Positions 19,699 to 28,883 of a stretch of DNA of 64,000 nucleotides are shown piece by piece; the stretch's first letter is position 1, and each line of letters opens with the position of its first letter. A program made the position numbers and the translations under genes. The notes under the pieces were generated by a model. The model was not told where the DNA came from and ran no database searches. It worked only from the letters and a program-made list of their open reading frames with translations. The stretch covers positions 1 to 64,000 of the forward strand of contig NZ_WKEQ01000017.1 in assembly GCF_021605415.1 (NCBI RefSeq), in the 5' to 3' direction. The stretch is from Pseudomonas syringae (GTDB lineage Bacteria > Pseudomonadota > Gammaproteobacteria > Pseudomonadales > Pseudomonadaceae).

Positions 19699-19731
19699 AA
19701 AAAAAACGCCCCGAACCAGTCGGGGCGTTTT
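19699..19731 (-). terminator. Intrinsic terminator of fabAB
   Basis: The stem AAAACGCCCCGA / TCGGGGCGTTTT is followed by a run of T residues on the minus strand, 25 bp beyond the fabB stop. Confidence 0.9.
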
Positions 19732-19755
19732 CGCGTGTTGCTCAGCAGCGGGGAA

Positions 19756-20976
19756 TTACTTGCCTTCCCAACGCTTCATGACCAGGGTGGCGTTGGTGCC
19801 ACCGAAGCCGAAGCTGTTGCTCATCACGGTGTTGATGGTCGCGTTCTCGCGAGTCTTGGTCAGGATCGGCATATCGGCCACTTCCGGATCAAGCTCGTCG
19901 ATGTTGGCCGAACCGGCAATGAAGTTGCCTTCCATCATCAGCATGCAGTAGATCGCTTCGTGAACGCCGGCGGCGCCCAGGGAGTGACCCGACAGGCTCT
20001 TGGTGGAGCTGATGGCCGGAGCCTTGTCGCCGAACACTTCACGTACACCTTTCATTTCCGCGACGTCGCCGACCGGAGTCGAAGTGCCATGGGTGTTCAG
20101 GTAGTCGATCGGGGTGTCGACGGTGGACAGCGCCTGCTGCATGCAGCGGATCGCGCCTTCACCACTCGGGGCCACCATGTCGTAGCCGTCGGACGTCGCG
20201 CCGTAACCAACGATTTCCGCGTAGATTTTCGCGCCACGGGCCAGAGCGTGTTCCAGCTCTTCAACCACGACCATGCCGCCACCGCCAGCAATGACGAAAC
20301 CGTCACGGTCTTTGTCGTAGGCGCGGGAGGCTTCCAGCGGGGTCTCGTTACGTTTGCTGGACAGCGCGCCCATGGCGTCGAACAGGAACGACTGGCTCCA
20401 GTGTTCTTCTTCACCGCCACCGGCGAAAACGATGTCCTGCTTGCCCATCTGGATCTGTTCCATGGCCGTACCGATGCAGTGAGCACTGGTGGCGCAGGCA
20501 GATGCGATGGAGTAGTTCAGGCCCTTGATCTTGAACGGAGTGGCCAGGCAAGCGGAAACGGTGCTGCTCATGGTCCGCGTTACGCGGTATGGGCCGACGC
20601 GCTTGACGCCTTTTTCGCGCAGGATGTCCAGCGCTTCCATCTGGTTCAGCGTCGAGGCGCCGCCGGAACCGGCGATCAGGCCAGTGCGCGGGTTGGACAC
20701 TTGCTCTTCGGTCAGGCCCGAGTCAGTGATCGCGTCTTTCATGGCCAGGTAGGCATAAGCCGCTGCGTGGCCGACGAAGCGATAGATCTTGCGATCGATC
20801 AGTTCTTCAAGGTTGAGGTCGATGGAGCCGGAAACCTGGCTACGCAGACCCATTTCGGCATATTCCGGGTTGAACCGGATGCCAGGGCGGCTTGCACGCA
20901 GGTTAGCGGAGACGGTCTCTTTGTCATTGCCCAGGCACGAAACGATGCCCAGACCAGTGATAACGACGCGGCGCAT
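19756..20976 (-). CDS. fabB: 3-oxoacyl-[acyl-carrier-protein] synthase I FabB
   Basis: FabB elongates acyl-ACPs and is required for unsaturated fatty acid synthesis. The 406-aa condensing enzyme has the catalytic cysteine in [11 protein letters not shown] (Cys161) and the two histidines in [11 protein letters not shown] and [11 protein letters not shown]. It starts at ATG 20976, 11 bp after fabA, forming the classic fabAB operon. Confidence 0.97.
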   Translation of the reverse strand: MRRVVITGLGIVSCLGNDKETVSANLRASRPGIRFNPEYAEMGLRSQVSGSIDLNLEELIDRKIYRFVGHAAAYAYLAMKDAITDSGLTEEQVSNPRTGLIAGSGGASTLNQMEALDILREKGVKRVGPYRVTRTMSSTVSACLATPFKIKGLNYSIASACATSAHCIGTAMEQIQMGKQDIVFAGGGEEEHWSQSFLFDAMGALSSKRNETPLEASRAYDKDRDGFVIAGGGGMVVVEELEHALARGAKIYAEIVGYGATSDGYDMVAPSGEGAIRCMQQALSTVDTPIDYLNTHGTSTPVGDVAEMKGVREVFGDKAPAISSTKSLSGHSLGAAGVHEAIYCMLMMEGNFIAGSANIDELDPEVADMPILTKTRENATINTVMSNSFGFGGTNATLVMKRWEGK

Positions 20977-20987
20977 GCGGATAACCC

Positions 20988-21503
20988 TTAGAAGTTGTCA
21001 GTGGAGGTGAACACGCCGACGCGAAGGCCTTCGGCGGTGTAGATTTCGCGACCGTCGACAGTGACCGAACCGTCGGCGATGGCCAGGTTCAGCTTGCCCT
21101 TGAGGACGCGCTTGATATGAATGTTGTAAGTGACTTTCTTGGCGGTCGGCAGCACTTGACCGAAGAATTTCACTTCGCCCGAACCCAGTGCACGGCCACG
21201 GCCCGGAAGACCCTGCCAGCCCAGGAAGAAGCCGACCAGTTGCCACATGGCATCAAGGCCCAGGCAGCCGGGCATTACCGGGTCGCCTTCGAAGTGGCAA
21301 GCGAAGAACCACAGGTCTGGATTGATATCCAGCTCGGCGACCAATTCACCTTTGCCGTACTTGCCGCCTTCTTCGCTGATCAGGGTGATGCGATCCACCA
21401 TCAGCATGTTCGGGGCGGGCAGTTGCGCGTTACCTGGGCCGAACAGCTCACCGCGACTGCAGCGCAGCAGGTCTTCCCGGGTAAAGGCGTTTTGTTTGGT
21501 CAT
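20988..21503 (-). CDS. fabA: 3-hydroxydecanoyl-[ACP] dehydratase/isomerase FabA
   Basis: FabA dehydrates 3-hydroxydecanoyl-ACP and isomerises trans-2 to cis-3-decenoyl-ACP, the branch point to unsaturated fatty acids. The 171-aa hotdog protein has catalytic His70 ([12 protein letters not shown]) and Asp84 (LGLDAMWQ). GGAG precedes the ATG at 21503. It is first gene of fabAB, and a DesT/FabR-like operator lies about 130 bp upstream. Confidence 0.97.
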   Translation of the reverse strand: MTKQNAFTREDLLRCSRGELFGPGNAQLPAPNMLMVDRITLISEEGGKYGKGELVAELDINPDLWFFACHFEGDPVMPGCLGLDAMWQLVGFFLGWQGLPGRGRALGSGEVKFFGQVLPTAKKVTYNIHIKRVLKGKLNLAIADGSVTVDGREIYTAEGLRVGVFTSTDNF

Positions 21504-21634
21504 GCGAGCTCCTCAATAATCCCATGCGGCAGGTGGGGCAAATCTTCCCGGCCGATCGATGCGTACACGCCTCGTACCGGCAGCCTACTCATAGACTATT
21601 GCGTTGTGGTGAAAGTCACAGCGCCAAGGACATG

Positions 21635-21652
21635 AAAGTACACTTGTGCACT
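21635..21652 (-). promoter_or_regulatory. DesT/FabR-like operator upstream of fabAB
   Basis: On the minus strand the 18-mer AGTGCACAAGTGTACTTT forms an imperfect palindrome and matches the E. coli FabR-type site, as I recall it, at about 12 of 18 positions. DesT is the Pseudomonas counterpart that binds the fabAB promoter. The regulator gene is not in the window. Confidence 0.5.
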
Positions 21653-21666
21653 GAAATTTTTAATCA

Positions 21667-21682
21667 AGCCTCTTTTGAGGCT
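21667..21682 (-). terminator. Possible weak terminator after the hybrid kinase
   Basis: The hairpin AGCCTC / GAGGCT with loop AAAA is followed on the minus strand by an AT-rich stretch but not by a pure T run. It lies about 70 bp past the kinase stop and could separate it from fabAB. Confidence 0.4.
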
Positions 21683-21750
21683 CGTTCGGGTGCCTAAGAC
21701 TGCCGCACTTTCGCTTTTCATGCCAGTCACAGATGGTCGAAAGGCCTTCA

Positions 21751-23655
21751 TTACTGCACCCAGCGCTGCAGAATCTGCTGTAGGTCATGACGTTTGAACG
21801 GCTTGGCCAGATAATCGTTCATACCCGCCGACAGACAGGTCTCGCGGTCGCCCTGTAAGGCGTTGGCGGTCAACGCGATGATCGGCACGTTCATGCGCTC
21901 GGGCAACTGACGAATCTGTCGGGTCGCTTCGTAGCCGTCGATGATCGGCAGGCGGCAGTCCATCAGGATCGCCTCGAATTCGCGATTGGCAGCGCTGCTC
22001 ACTGCTTGCGCACCATCGGTGGCGACACTCACCGTGAAGCCCAGACTGCGCAGCATGGCTTCGATAACCGTTTGATTGACCGGATTGTCTTCCACCAGCA
22101 ACACATGACGTCCCTCACCCGGGCCGTCGCCATTCGCAACACGCGGCGCCGCCATGGCCGGCAATTGCTCCTTATTCAGGGCCAATGGAATTTCAAGCGT
22201 GAAGACCGATCCCCGACCTTCCTCACTCTGCGCGCGCAACGTACCGCCCATGCGCTCGGCCAGCGTTCGAGCAATTGGCAAACCGAGACCGGTGCCGCCG
22301 TACCGTCTCGAAATGGAACTGTCGGCCTGCTGGAACGCGTTGAACATCAACTCAAGGCTTTCAGACGAAATACCGATGCCGCTGTCGCGCACCGAGCAGG
22401 TGAACCACAACAGTTCGTGATCCAGCGACTGCCATTGCGCTTCGATGCTGACTCGCCCCTGTTCGGTGAACTTCAACGCGTTCCCGACCAGATTGACCAG
22501 GATCTGCCGAATCCGCGTCGGGTCACCCTTCACTTGCAAGCGGCGCATGTCATCGGGAATTCGCAGTTGAAGTGCCAGGCCGCGTTGCGCTGCGCTGTGC
22601 TGGAACGACTGCGCGCAAGTTCCAATCACGTCGGCGAGATTGAACGGGATGTGCTCCAGTTCAAGCTCCGAACGTTCGATGCGCGAAAAATCGAGAATAT
22701 CGTTGATGACCTTGAGCAAGTGCTCGGTGGATTCCGACGCCAGCGCTGCGTATTCGATCTGTTCCTCAGTCATGTCGGTGGTTTCGAGCAATTGCAGCAT
22801 GCCCAGTACGCCGTTCATTGGCGTGCGCAGTTCATGGCTCATCATCGCCAGGAAATCCGATTTGGCGTTGTTGGCCTTTTCCGCTTCTTCGCGGGTCTGG
22901 ATCAGCTGCGCCATGGCCTGATGCTGCTCGCGGCTGGCTTGCTCCAGTGCCTGGGCGAGGTTGTTGATGTGCTGCGACAGCGCCCCCAGTTCGGTGTCGT
23001 CGACAATCGGCAGTGGGGTTTTATAATCGCCGTCCTGAATCGCCTTCACTGCAACGCCGATATCGCGGATCGGTTGCGCCAGACTGCCGGCCAGCCGTCG
23101 GGCCAATACAAAGGTGAACAGCAGGGCGAACAGCGCAAGAATCCCGGCCTTGAGCACAATGCCCTGCTGGCGTTGGCTGAACGCGTCGTTGGACAGGCCG
23201 ACAATCACCCGGCCCAGATAGTCCTCACCGACGGCGCCGGTACTGACGTGGGACTCCTGGAAAAAATCATTGTTGAGAGCGATGCGCTGCAAGCGCACCG
23301 GTGCCTGAAACACTTCAACCTGATGTGGATGGCTTTCGATGGAAGTGGGCTGTTCGACGTACACCAGGATCCGGTTGGTGCTGTCCTGCACTTCGAGAAA
23401 ACGCACATTCGGCGTGGCCAGCGTTGCCTTGAGCAGGCTTTCCAACACGTCGTTGTTGCCGGAAATCACGCCGTATTCGGCTGCCGGCGCCAGTTGGTTG
23501 GCAATCAATTGGCCAGTGTGGTTGAGCTCTTGACGCAAATCCTGAATGCGCACGAAAGTAAAAAAGCTGATCAGCAGCAGCGTCAGCAGCAGCGCGGGCC
23601 CGAGGCTGATGAGTTGGGTGCGGGTATTGATGTCCCAACGACGACGGAAAATCAT
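21751..23655 (-). CDS. Hybrid sensor histidine kinase, PA1611-like
   Basis: The 634-aa kinase has membrane spans at about 15-35 and 168-186 with a periplasmic domain between them, HAMP, the H box MSHELRTPMNG (His274), an ATPase domain (GTGLGLPIA) and a C-terminal receiver with the phosphoacceptor in AILMDCRLP (Asp566). There is no Hpt domain, so it needs an external one. Its place next to fabA matches P. aeruginosa PA1611, which signals through HptB and binds RetS. Its ATG overlaps the stop of the binding-protein gene by 4 bases. Confidence 0.9.
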   Translation of the reverse strand: MIFRRRWDINTRTQLISLGPALLLTLLLISFFTFVRIQDLRQELNHTGQLIANQLAPAAEYGVISGNNDVLESLLKATLATPNVRFLEVQDSTNRILVYVEQPTSIESHPHQVEVFQAPVRLQRIALNNDFFQESHVSTGAVGEDYLGRVIVGLSNDAFSQRQQGIVLKAGILALFALLFTFVLARRLAGSLAQPIRDIGVAVKAIQDGDYKTPLPIVDDTELGALSQHINNLAQALEQASREQHQAMAQLIQTREEAEKANNAKSDFLAMMSHELRTPMNGVLGMLQLLETTDMTEEQIEYAALASESTEHLLKVINDILDFSRIERSELELEHIPFNLADVIGTCAQSFQHSAAQRGLALQLRIPDDMRRLQVKGDPTRIRQILVNLVGNALKFTEQGRVSIEAQWQSLDHELLWFTCSVRDSGIGISSESLELMFNAFQQADSSISRRYGGTGLGLPIARTLAERMGGTLRAQSEEGRGSVFTLEIPLALNKEQLPAMAAPRVANGDGPGEGRHVLLVEDNPVNQTVIEAMLRSLGFTVSVATDGAQAVSSAANREFEAILMDCRLPIIDGYEATRQIRQLPERMNVPIIALTANALQGDRETCLSAGMNDYLAKPFKRHDLQQILQRWVQ

Positions 23656-24584
23656 GGGCGGCGTTCTCCTTCGGCCAACTGTCGGGCGACCAACGCTTCG
23701 TTCATCGACTCGATCCCCAGGGAGCGAGCCACTTGCGTATTACTTGAAACTTTGAAACGTGAGGGATAGAGCGTGCGCGGCCACTCAGCGGGTGGGCGGT
23801 CGAGCAGCCCGTCGAGTTCCGCCAGCCAGTCTTGCTGATCGCTATAAGTGCTGGCCAGGCTGCCGGCGCGGACGAACGCAGCGTTCGGTCCGATCAACGC
23901 CAGTTGCCGTGAATAACTGCTCAACAGCAAGTTTTTCGCGGTTTTCGGGTTGTACAGATCCGGGTCGTCGAGGCCCAGCAATACGTCGCTGTTTTTCAGC
24001 AGATTTTGCAGCGGACGGCTGTCGCGGATGTTGTCCCAGCGCTCACTGACAATGTCCAGGCTCAGCGGTTGCGCCGCCAGGTGCAGCTCTTTAATGAGGA
24101 ATTCGCTGTGCTGGTCGAACAAAACGCCGACCCGCTGAGCTTGCGGCAAAATGTGCCGGATCAGTTGCAGCTGTCGGTTCAGCGGCGGGTCACTCCACAA
24201 CAGACTGAGGCGCGGCGGCAGTTGGGTTCCAAAGCGCTGCTGCCCTTGCAGTCGACTGATGCGCAACACCAGGGTCGCCGGCCCTTGCGCGTCTTGCAGG
24301 CGCCAGTCCAGGCTTGGCATGTCGAGCAGGATCAGACGCAAATTCGACGGCAGTTTGCCCGGCGCCGGCAGGCTGGCCAGCGGTTGGAATCGTACATGGT
24401 CGGCAGGGCGCAATTCACTCAGGGCCTGGACGAAGGACTGCACACCGGGGCTTTCTTCGGCGCTGGTCAGCAGGATGTCGGCGGCCTGCACGCCCACGCC
24501 GTGCAGCCAGGCCGTCAGGAACAGAAACAGGCCGGCCAGCCATTGGCCAACCGTCGGCGTTTTCCGTAACAGGCCGTAACCCAT
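23652..24584 (-). CDS. Periplasmic ABC substrate-binding-like protein without a transporter
   Basis: The 310-aa product starts MGYGLLRKTPTVGQ, followed by a hydrophobic span with a likely signal cleavage after GVGVQA. The mature part (ILLTSAEESPGVQSFV, VGVLFDQHSEF, DVLLGLDDPDLYN, LIGPNAAFVRAGSLAS) resembles the ABC_sub_bind family of two-lobed periplasmic binding proteins. There is no permease or ATPase gene nearby. It starts one base after the receptor's TAG and overlaps the kinase start, so a role as periplasmic adaptor or ligand-binding subunit of the kinase is likely but inferred. Confidence 0.75.
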   Translation of the reverse strand: MGYGLLRKTPTVGQWLAGLFLFLTAWLHGVGVQAADILLTSAEESPGVQSFVQALSELRPADHVRFQPLASLPAPGKLPSNLRLILLDMPSLDWRLQDAQGPATLVLRISRLQGQQRFGTQLPPRLSLLWSDPPLNRQLQLIRHILPQAQRVGVLFDQHSEFLIKELHLAAQPLSLDIVSERWDNIRDSRPLQNLLKNSDVLLGLDDPDLYNPKTAKNLLLSSYSRQLALIGPNAAFVRAGSLASTYSDQQDWLAELDGLLDRPPAEWPRTLYPSRFKVSSNTQVARSLGIESMNEALVARQLAEGERRP

Positions 24585-24585
24585 C

Positions 24586-26709
24586 CTAGAGTTCCAGGCC
24601 AGCGCTGAAATACAGCACGCGGCGCTCGTCGTAATGGTTGTCGACGAAGGTGGTCGGTTGCTGGTCGAGGCGCTGTTGCAGGACGCCAGCCAATTCCAGT
24701 CGGGCCGTGCCCAGCGCAATGCGTTTGGCGATGCGTGTGTCGACCCGTTCAAAGCGGTAGCCATTGAGGGCGTTGTCGCCGTAATAGAAGAGGGCGCTGC
24801 TCCAGCCTTTGCCCCAGTCGCGCAGCCAACCGGTCGAGCCGCTGTTGCGCGAAGTGAATTGTTGATCCAGCGGATTGCTCGCCTGCGCATCGACGTACGC
24901 GTAGGTCAGGCGCAAGCGGTCGGCCCGGCTCAGGCGCCAGTCCAGTTGCGTTTCCGTGCCGCGAAAGCGGGCACTGTTGGCATTGCTGGCGATGTACTGA
25001 TTGTTGCGTAACGGCTCGCTGATCATTCCGGTGATTTCGTCGTAGAACAGCTTGATGTCGACCGCCAGCCCGACTTCGGTGAAAAAACCGTTGTAGCCCA
25101 GTTCGCGCGAGCGCATATGTTCCTGGTCGAGGTCGCCGGGGCCGCGGGTCTTGACGAAATAACGGGCGGAAGACTGGCCATAGGCAAGCGGCCGCAAATG
25201 AGTGACGTTGTAGCTCCAGTTGACGTTGTTCTCAAACATGTCCGGCGAACGGATCGCCTCGGAGTACACCGCGCGCAAGCCGTGGCGCGGGTTGATCAGG
25301 TAGTTGACGGCAATGCGTGGCGTCAGCGAACTGCCGATCAGACGGGTATCTTCAAACATCGCGCCGCCCTGCAACAACCAACGCTCGCTGGCACGCCATT
25401 CGAGCTGGCCGAAGGTGCGCCAGGACGTGTCGTCGAGGGTGCCATTAAAGTACGTTTCGGAATGGGCCCGGTCGTAACGGTAGTTGACGCCACTGACCAG
25501 TCGAAGGCTGTCGGACAGGCTGAGGGTGTCCTGCATTTCGACGTCGTAACGCGACTCCCGGGCGCTCTGGTCGATGTCACCGCACAGCGTCTGACTGGCG
25601 CCGTTGCGCCACTGATCAAGGGCCTGATTGGCCAGCGCCATTTGTTGCGGGGGCCCGGGGGGCGCTCCAGGGCCAGTGAAGCGGGTGATGTTGCGCGCCA
25701 GCCGCTCGGTGTAGTTCGGGTCAAGTTGCCAGAGTTCGGCCAACTGCGGACTGAACGACAACTCGGCATCGCAGGCGCGCCAGGTCTGCTGACGATCCCA
25801 GTGTTGCGCGGAACCTTGAACATAAAGGCTGTGATCGGGATTGATGTCGAGGTTCCAGCGCACCGATCCGGCGTAATCCTTGGCGATCACGTCGGAATTG
25901 TTCCCGGCAGCGGTAATCCCGGAAAACACCGGACGGTAAGTGTAGGGACGCTGGTTGCTGCCGTCCTTGGCGTTCAGTTGCCAGTCGAGGCTCTGGTTGT
26001 CGCTGAGCGTCTGGCTGACGGCGAGACCGAGTCGATTCAATCGGCGGCTGTCGCGGTAGTCGGCACCGGTGCGGTCGCTGTCAAAGCCGTCATCTTCCTG
26101 ACCGGACAACGAGAGGCGCAGATCGCCGCTGCTCCATCCGGTGCTTTGGCTGGCATAAAAATCATTGATCCCGCGCTGGCCACGGGTGACTTTCAGCCGC
26201 GTGCCGTGACTCTCCGCCGGGTTGCGCGTGATGATGTTGACCACCGCCATCAGTGCGTTGGCGCCGTAGCTCACCGTGTTCGGGCCGCGAAAAACCTCGA
26301 TACGCTCGATGTCTTCCATCGCGACGGGAATGTCGCTCCAGTCCACCGTGGCCAGGCCTGCGCGGTACACCGAGCGCCCATCGATCAGCACCTGCATGCG
26401 CCGCGCTTCGGTAGCGTTGGTGCCGTGGTAATTCACCGCCGCCTGATTGCCGCTGATGTTGCCGACCATCATACCCGGCACCAGACGCAGCAACTCGCTG
26501 ATGTCGCGGGCGCCGCTGGCACCGATCAGTTCGTTATCCAGCACAGTCATGCTTCCCGGCACCTGCGCCGGCGTCTGTTTCAGGCGCGTAGCCGTCAGCA
26601 CCGGCGGCAGGGTTTCACTGTCGAGAAACAGGTCGTCCGCCTGCAATGCCGGGCTGAACAGCAAGGCCAGCAGCAGGGGCGAACGCGGGGAGGGCGGGGC
26701 GAGAGACAC
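24586..26709 (-). CDS. TonB-dependent outer-membrane receptor
   Basis: The 707-aa protein starts at a GTG (26709) and has a signal peptide ending near ALQA. A plug domain follows (LPPVLTATRLKQTPAQVPGS, VLIDGRSVYRAG, IERIEVFRGPNTVSYGANA, with NIITR), then a beta-barrel ending RVLYFSAGLEL with a terminal aromatic-x-Leu type motif. The ligand cannot be read from sequence; there is no N-terminal FecA-type signalling domain and no sigma/anti-sigma gene. It is first gene of the receptor-binding protein-kinase operon. Confidence 0.85.
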   Translation of the reverse strand: MSLAPPSPRSPLLLALLFSPALQADDLFLDSETLPPVLTATRLKQTPAQVPGSMTVLDNELIGASGARDISELLRLVPGMMVGNISGNQAAVNYHGTNATEARRMQVLIDGRSVYRAGLATVDWSDIPVAMEDIERIEVFRGPNTVSYGANALMAVVNIITRNPAESHGTRLKVTRGQRGINDFYASQSTGWSSGDLRLSLSGQEDDGFDSDRTGADYRDSRRLNRLGLAVSQTLSDNQSLDWQLNAKDGSNQRPYTYRPVFSGITAAGNNSDVIAKDYAGSVRWNLDINPDHSLYVQGSAQHWDRQQTWRACDAELSFSPQLAELWQLDPNYTERLARNITRFTGPGAPPGPPQQMALANQALDQWRNGASQTLCGDIDQSARESRYDVEMQDTLSLSDSLRLVSGVNYRYDRAHSETYFNGTLDDTSWRTFGQLEWRASERWLLQGGAMFEDTRLIGSSLTPRIAVNYLINPRHGLRAVYSEAIRSPDMFENNVNWSYNVTHLRPLAYGQSSARYFVKTRGPGDLDQEHMRSRELGYNGFFTEVGLAVDIKLFYDEITGMISEPLRNNQYIASNANSARFRGTETQLDWRLSRADRLRLTYAYVDAQASNPLDQQFTSRNSGSTGWLRDWGKGWSSALFYYGDNALNGYRFERVDTRIAKRIALGTARLELAGVLQQRLDQQPTTFVDNHYDERRVLYFSAGLEL

Positions 26710-26862
26710 GACACAGCCTGGATAGCGATAAGTTGGCGCGCATGTTAACCGACGGCTGCGAGTTTTCCAGTCACGTTATGGGCATTTTCCTCGGTTTTAT
26801 TGGTCTTCTTCCTACAGGTGTCGGTAATTGACGCAGGGGCTGTCCGTGACCGGGACGCTCCG

Positions 26863-26868
26863 TATAAT
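26863..26868 (+). promoter_or_regulatory. gpsA promoter -10 element
   Basis: A consensus TATAAT lies 37 bp before the gpsA start in the divergent region; the matching -35 (TGTCCG, 16-bp spacing) is weak. Confidence 0.5.
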
Positions 26869-26905
26869 GCCGGCATCGCCACTGGTATGGATTAACGGAT
26901 TGCAT

Positions 26906-27931
26906 ATGACTGAACAGCGCCCGATTGCCGTCCTGGGAGGCGGAAGTTTCGGCACCGCCGTGGCCAATCTTCTGGCCGAGAACGGCCATCAAGTCCGGCA
27001 GTGGATGCGTGACCCCGAGCAGGCTGAGGCCATCCGGGTCAATCGCGAAAACCCGCGTTACCTCAAAGGCATCAAGATTTTGCCAGGCGTGACCGCCGTC
27101 ACCGACCTGCAAGCGACGCTGGATGCCTGCGATTTGTGCTTTGTCGCCTTGCCCTCCAGCGCGTTGCGTTCGGTGCTGGCCAGCCACGCCGAGCGCTTGA
27201 GCGGCAAGATGCTGGTGAGTCTGACCAAAGGCATCGAAGCCAAGACCTTCAAATTGATGAGCCAGATCCTCGAAGACATCGCCCCCAAGGCACGCATCGG
27301 CGTGCTGTCCGGGCCGAATCTGGCCCGGGAAATCGCCGAACACGCACTGACCGCCACGGTGGTCGCCAGTGAAGACGAAGACCTCTGCACGCAAGTGCAG
27401 GCCGCGCTGCATGGCCGCACGTTCCGCGTCTATGCCAGCGCGGACCGGTTTGGTGTCGAATTGGGCGGGGCGTTGAAGAACGTTTACGCGATCATTGCCG
27501 GCATGGCGGTAGCGCTGGAAATGGGCGAGAACACCAAGAGTATGTTGATCACCCGGGCCTTGGCCGAGATGACCCGGTTTGCAGTGAACCAGGGCGCCAA
27601 CCCGATGACCTTCCTTGGCCTGGCCGGTGTCGGCGATTTGATCGTCACCTGTTCGTCGCCGAAGAGCCGCAACTATCAGGTCGGCTTTGCCCTCGGTCAG
27701 GGTTTGAGTCTCGATGAAGCGGTGTCGCGCCTTGGCGAAGTCGCCGAAGGGGTCAACACTTTGAAGGTACTCAAGGCTAAATCCCAGGAAGTCGGCGTCT
27801 ACATGCCGCTGGTCGCCGGACTGCACGCGATTTTGTTCGAGGGGCGCACGCTTGAGCAGGTTATTGGTCTGTTGATGCGTGGCGAGCCGAAAACCGATGT
27901 CGACTTTATTTCCACCAGTGGTTTTAACTGA
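26906..27931 (+). CDS. gpsA: Glycerol-3-phosphate dehydrogenase [NAD(P)+]
   Basis: GpsA reduces dihydroxyacetone phosphate to sn-glycerol-3-phosphate for phospholipid synthesis. The 341-aa product has the Rossmann motif [10 protein letters not shown] at the N-terminus, the catalytic lysine region [13 protein letters not shown] and the substrate-binding [20 protein letters not shown]. It starts at ATG 26906. A small membrane-protein gene and sixA follow closely, suggesting one transcript. Confidence 0.96.
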   Translation: MTEQRPIAVLGGGSFGTAVANLLAENGHQVRQWMRDPEQAEAIRVNRENPRYLKGIKILPGVTAVTDLQATLDACDLCFVALPSSALRSVLASHAERLSGKMLVSLTKGIEAKTFKLMSQILEDIAPKARIGVLSGPNLAREIAEHALTATVVASEDEDLCTQVQAALHGRTFRVYASADRFGVELGGALKNVYAIIAGMAVALEMGENTKSMLITRALAEMTRFAVNQGANPMTFLGLAGVGDLIVTCSSPKSRNYQVGFALGQGLSLDEAVSRLGEVAEGVNTLKVLKAKSQEVGVYMPLVAGLHAILFEGRTLEQVIGLLMRGEPKTDVDFISTSGFN

Positions 27932-27949
27932 TTGAGCAGGGAGCGAGCC

Positions 27950-28297
27950 ATGAACGATCCAAAGAATGAAACCCGATACGAGTCGATCCTGTTGCGGGTC
28001 TTATGGATGGTTGTTTACCTGATGGTCTGGCAGGTGGCGCAATTCATTCTCGGCGCCGTCGTGCTGGTGCAATTGATCTATCGTTTGATCTATGGCGCGC
28101 CGAACGCGGGACTGATGAATTTCGGCGACAGCCTGAGTCAGTTTCTGGCGCAGATCGGCCGTTTCGGCAGTTTCCACAGCGACCAGAAACCCTGGCCGTT
28201 CGCCGATTGGCCGGCGCCGCGGACACCGGAAGGTGAGGCGCCGCATGCTGTCGCGCCAGCACCGCATCCGGTTCGTGATGAGGAGCCCAAACTATGA
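27950..28297 (+). CDS. DUF4389-type small membrane protein
   Basis: The 115-aa product starts MNDPKNETRYESILLR and has two hydrophobic spans (about 15-45) carrying WMVVYLMVWQVAQFILG, then a C-terminal Pro/Ala-rich tail. This matches the DUF4389 pattern found between gpsA and sixA in pseudomonads. GGGAGCGAGCC before the ATG at 27950 supplies the ribosome site. Its end overlaps the start of sixA by 4 bases. Function is unknown. Confidence 0.8.
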   Translation: MNDPKNETRYESILLRVLWMVVYLMVWQVAQFILGAVVLVQLIYRLIYGAPNAGLMNFGDSLSQFLAQIGRFGSFHSDQKPWPFADWPAPRTPEGEAPHAVAPAPHPVRDEEPKL

Positions 28298-28746
28298 AAA
28301 TCTGGGTATTGCGACATGGTGAGGCGGTGCCTCATGGTTCCAAGCCTGATCCTGAGCGGGAGTTGACGGCTCAGGGTTGCAATGAAGTGTTGAGTACAGC
28401 GACCGAGCTGGTTGGGCAGCCATTGACGGCGATTTATTCCAGTCCTTATCTGCGTGCTCAGCAGACGGCGCAACTGGTGCGTGAGGCGTTGGGCTTTGAA
28501 CCTGAAATTCGTACGGTTGATTGGCTGACGCCTGAAGTTGATCCGGACAAGGTGGCTGAGCAATTGGTCGCGGTCAGCGATGTTTTGTTGGTCAGTCATA
28601 ATCCTCTGGTCGGGAATCTGTTGAGTTACTTGCAGCATGGCCTGGGTTTTCCGCCGGTGAGGGTTTCTACGGCCGGATTGGCGGAAGTTGAGGGGGATGA
28701 GTTGGTGGTGGGGGCCATGCGGCTTAATAGCCTCAAACATCCTTGA
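28294..28746 (+). CDS. sixA: Phosphohistidine phosphatase SixA
   Basis: The 150-aa histidine-phosphatase-superfamily protein has the RHG motif (LRHGEAVPHG) near the N-terminus and the second catalytic His in LLVSHNPLVG. E. coli SixA removes phosphate from the phosphohistidine of ArcB and PTS-Ntr proteins. It is translationally coupled to the preceding membrane-protein gene. Confidence 0.9.
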   Translation: MKIWVLRHGEAVPHGSKPDPERELTAQGCNEVLSTATELVGQPLTAIYSSPYLRAQQTAQLVREALGFEPEIRTVDWLTPEVDPDKVAEQLVAVSDVLLVSHNPLVGNLLSYLQHGLGFPPVRVSTAGLAEVEGDELVVGAMRLNSLKHP

Positions 28747-28764
28747 GTCGGGTATGCCAGTCCC

Positions 28765-28800
28765 CCTGTAGGCGCTGCTGTGGCTGCGATCTTTTGATCT
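28765..28800. repeat. Partial REP-like sequence
   Basis: A degenerate half of the GTAGGAGCT / GGCTGCGATCTTTTGATC type repeat lies just past sixA; no intact partner arm is visible. Confidence 0.5.
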
Positions 28801-28820
28801 TGTTTCTTCTTGTTAAAAAC

Positions 28821-28844
28821 TCAACCAAGCACTTGCTTGGTTGA
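28821..28844. promoter_or_regulatory. Perfect palindromic operator, TetR-type, before the acyl-CoA synthetase
   Basis: Ten-base arms TCAACCAAGC / GCTTGGTTGA around ACTT form a perfect inverted repeat 39 bp upstream of the synthetase start. No T run follows, so it does not look like a terminator. Size and symmetry suit a TetR-family fatty-acid regulator; none is encoded here. Confidence 0.65.
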
Positions 28845-28883
28845 CTACGCTTGCTCCAGACCAAAAAAACAGGAGCGAGTCGC

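Noticed and set aside
24586-26709. The receptor as a FecA-type sigma-regulator transducer
   Set aside because: The plug begins soon after the signal peptide; there is no N-terminal signalling domain and no sigma/anti-sigma genes.
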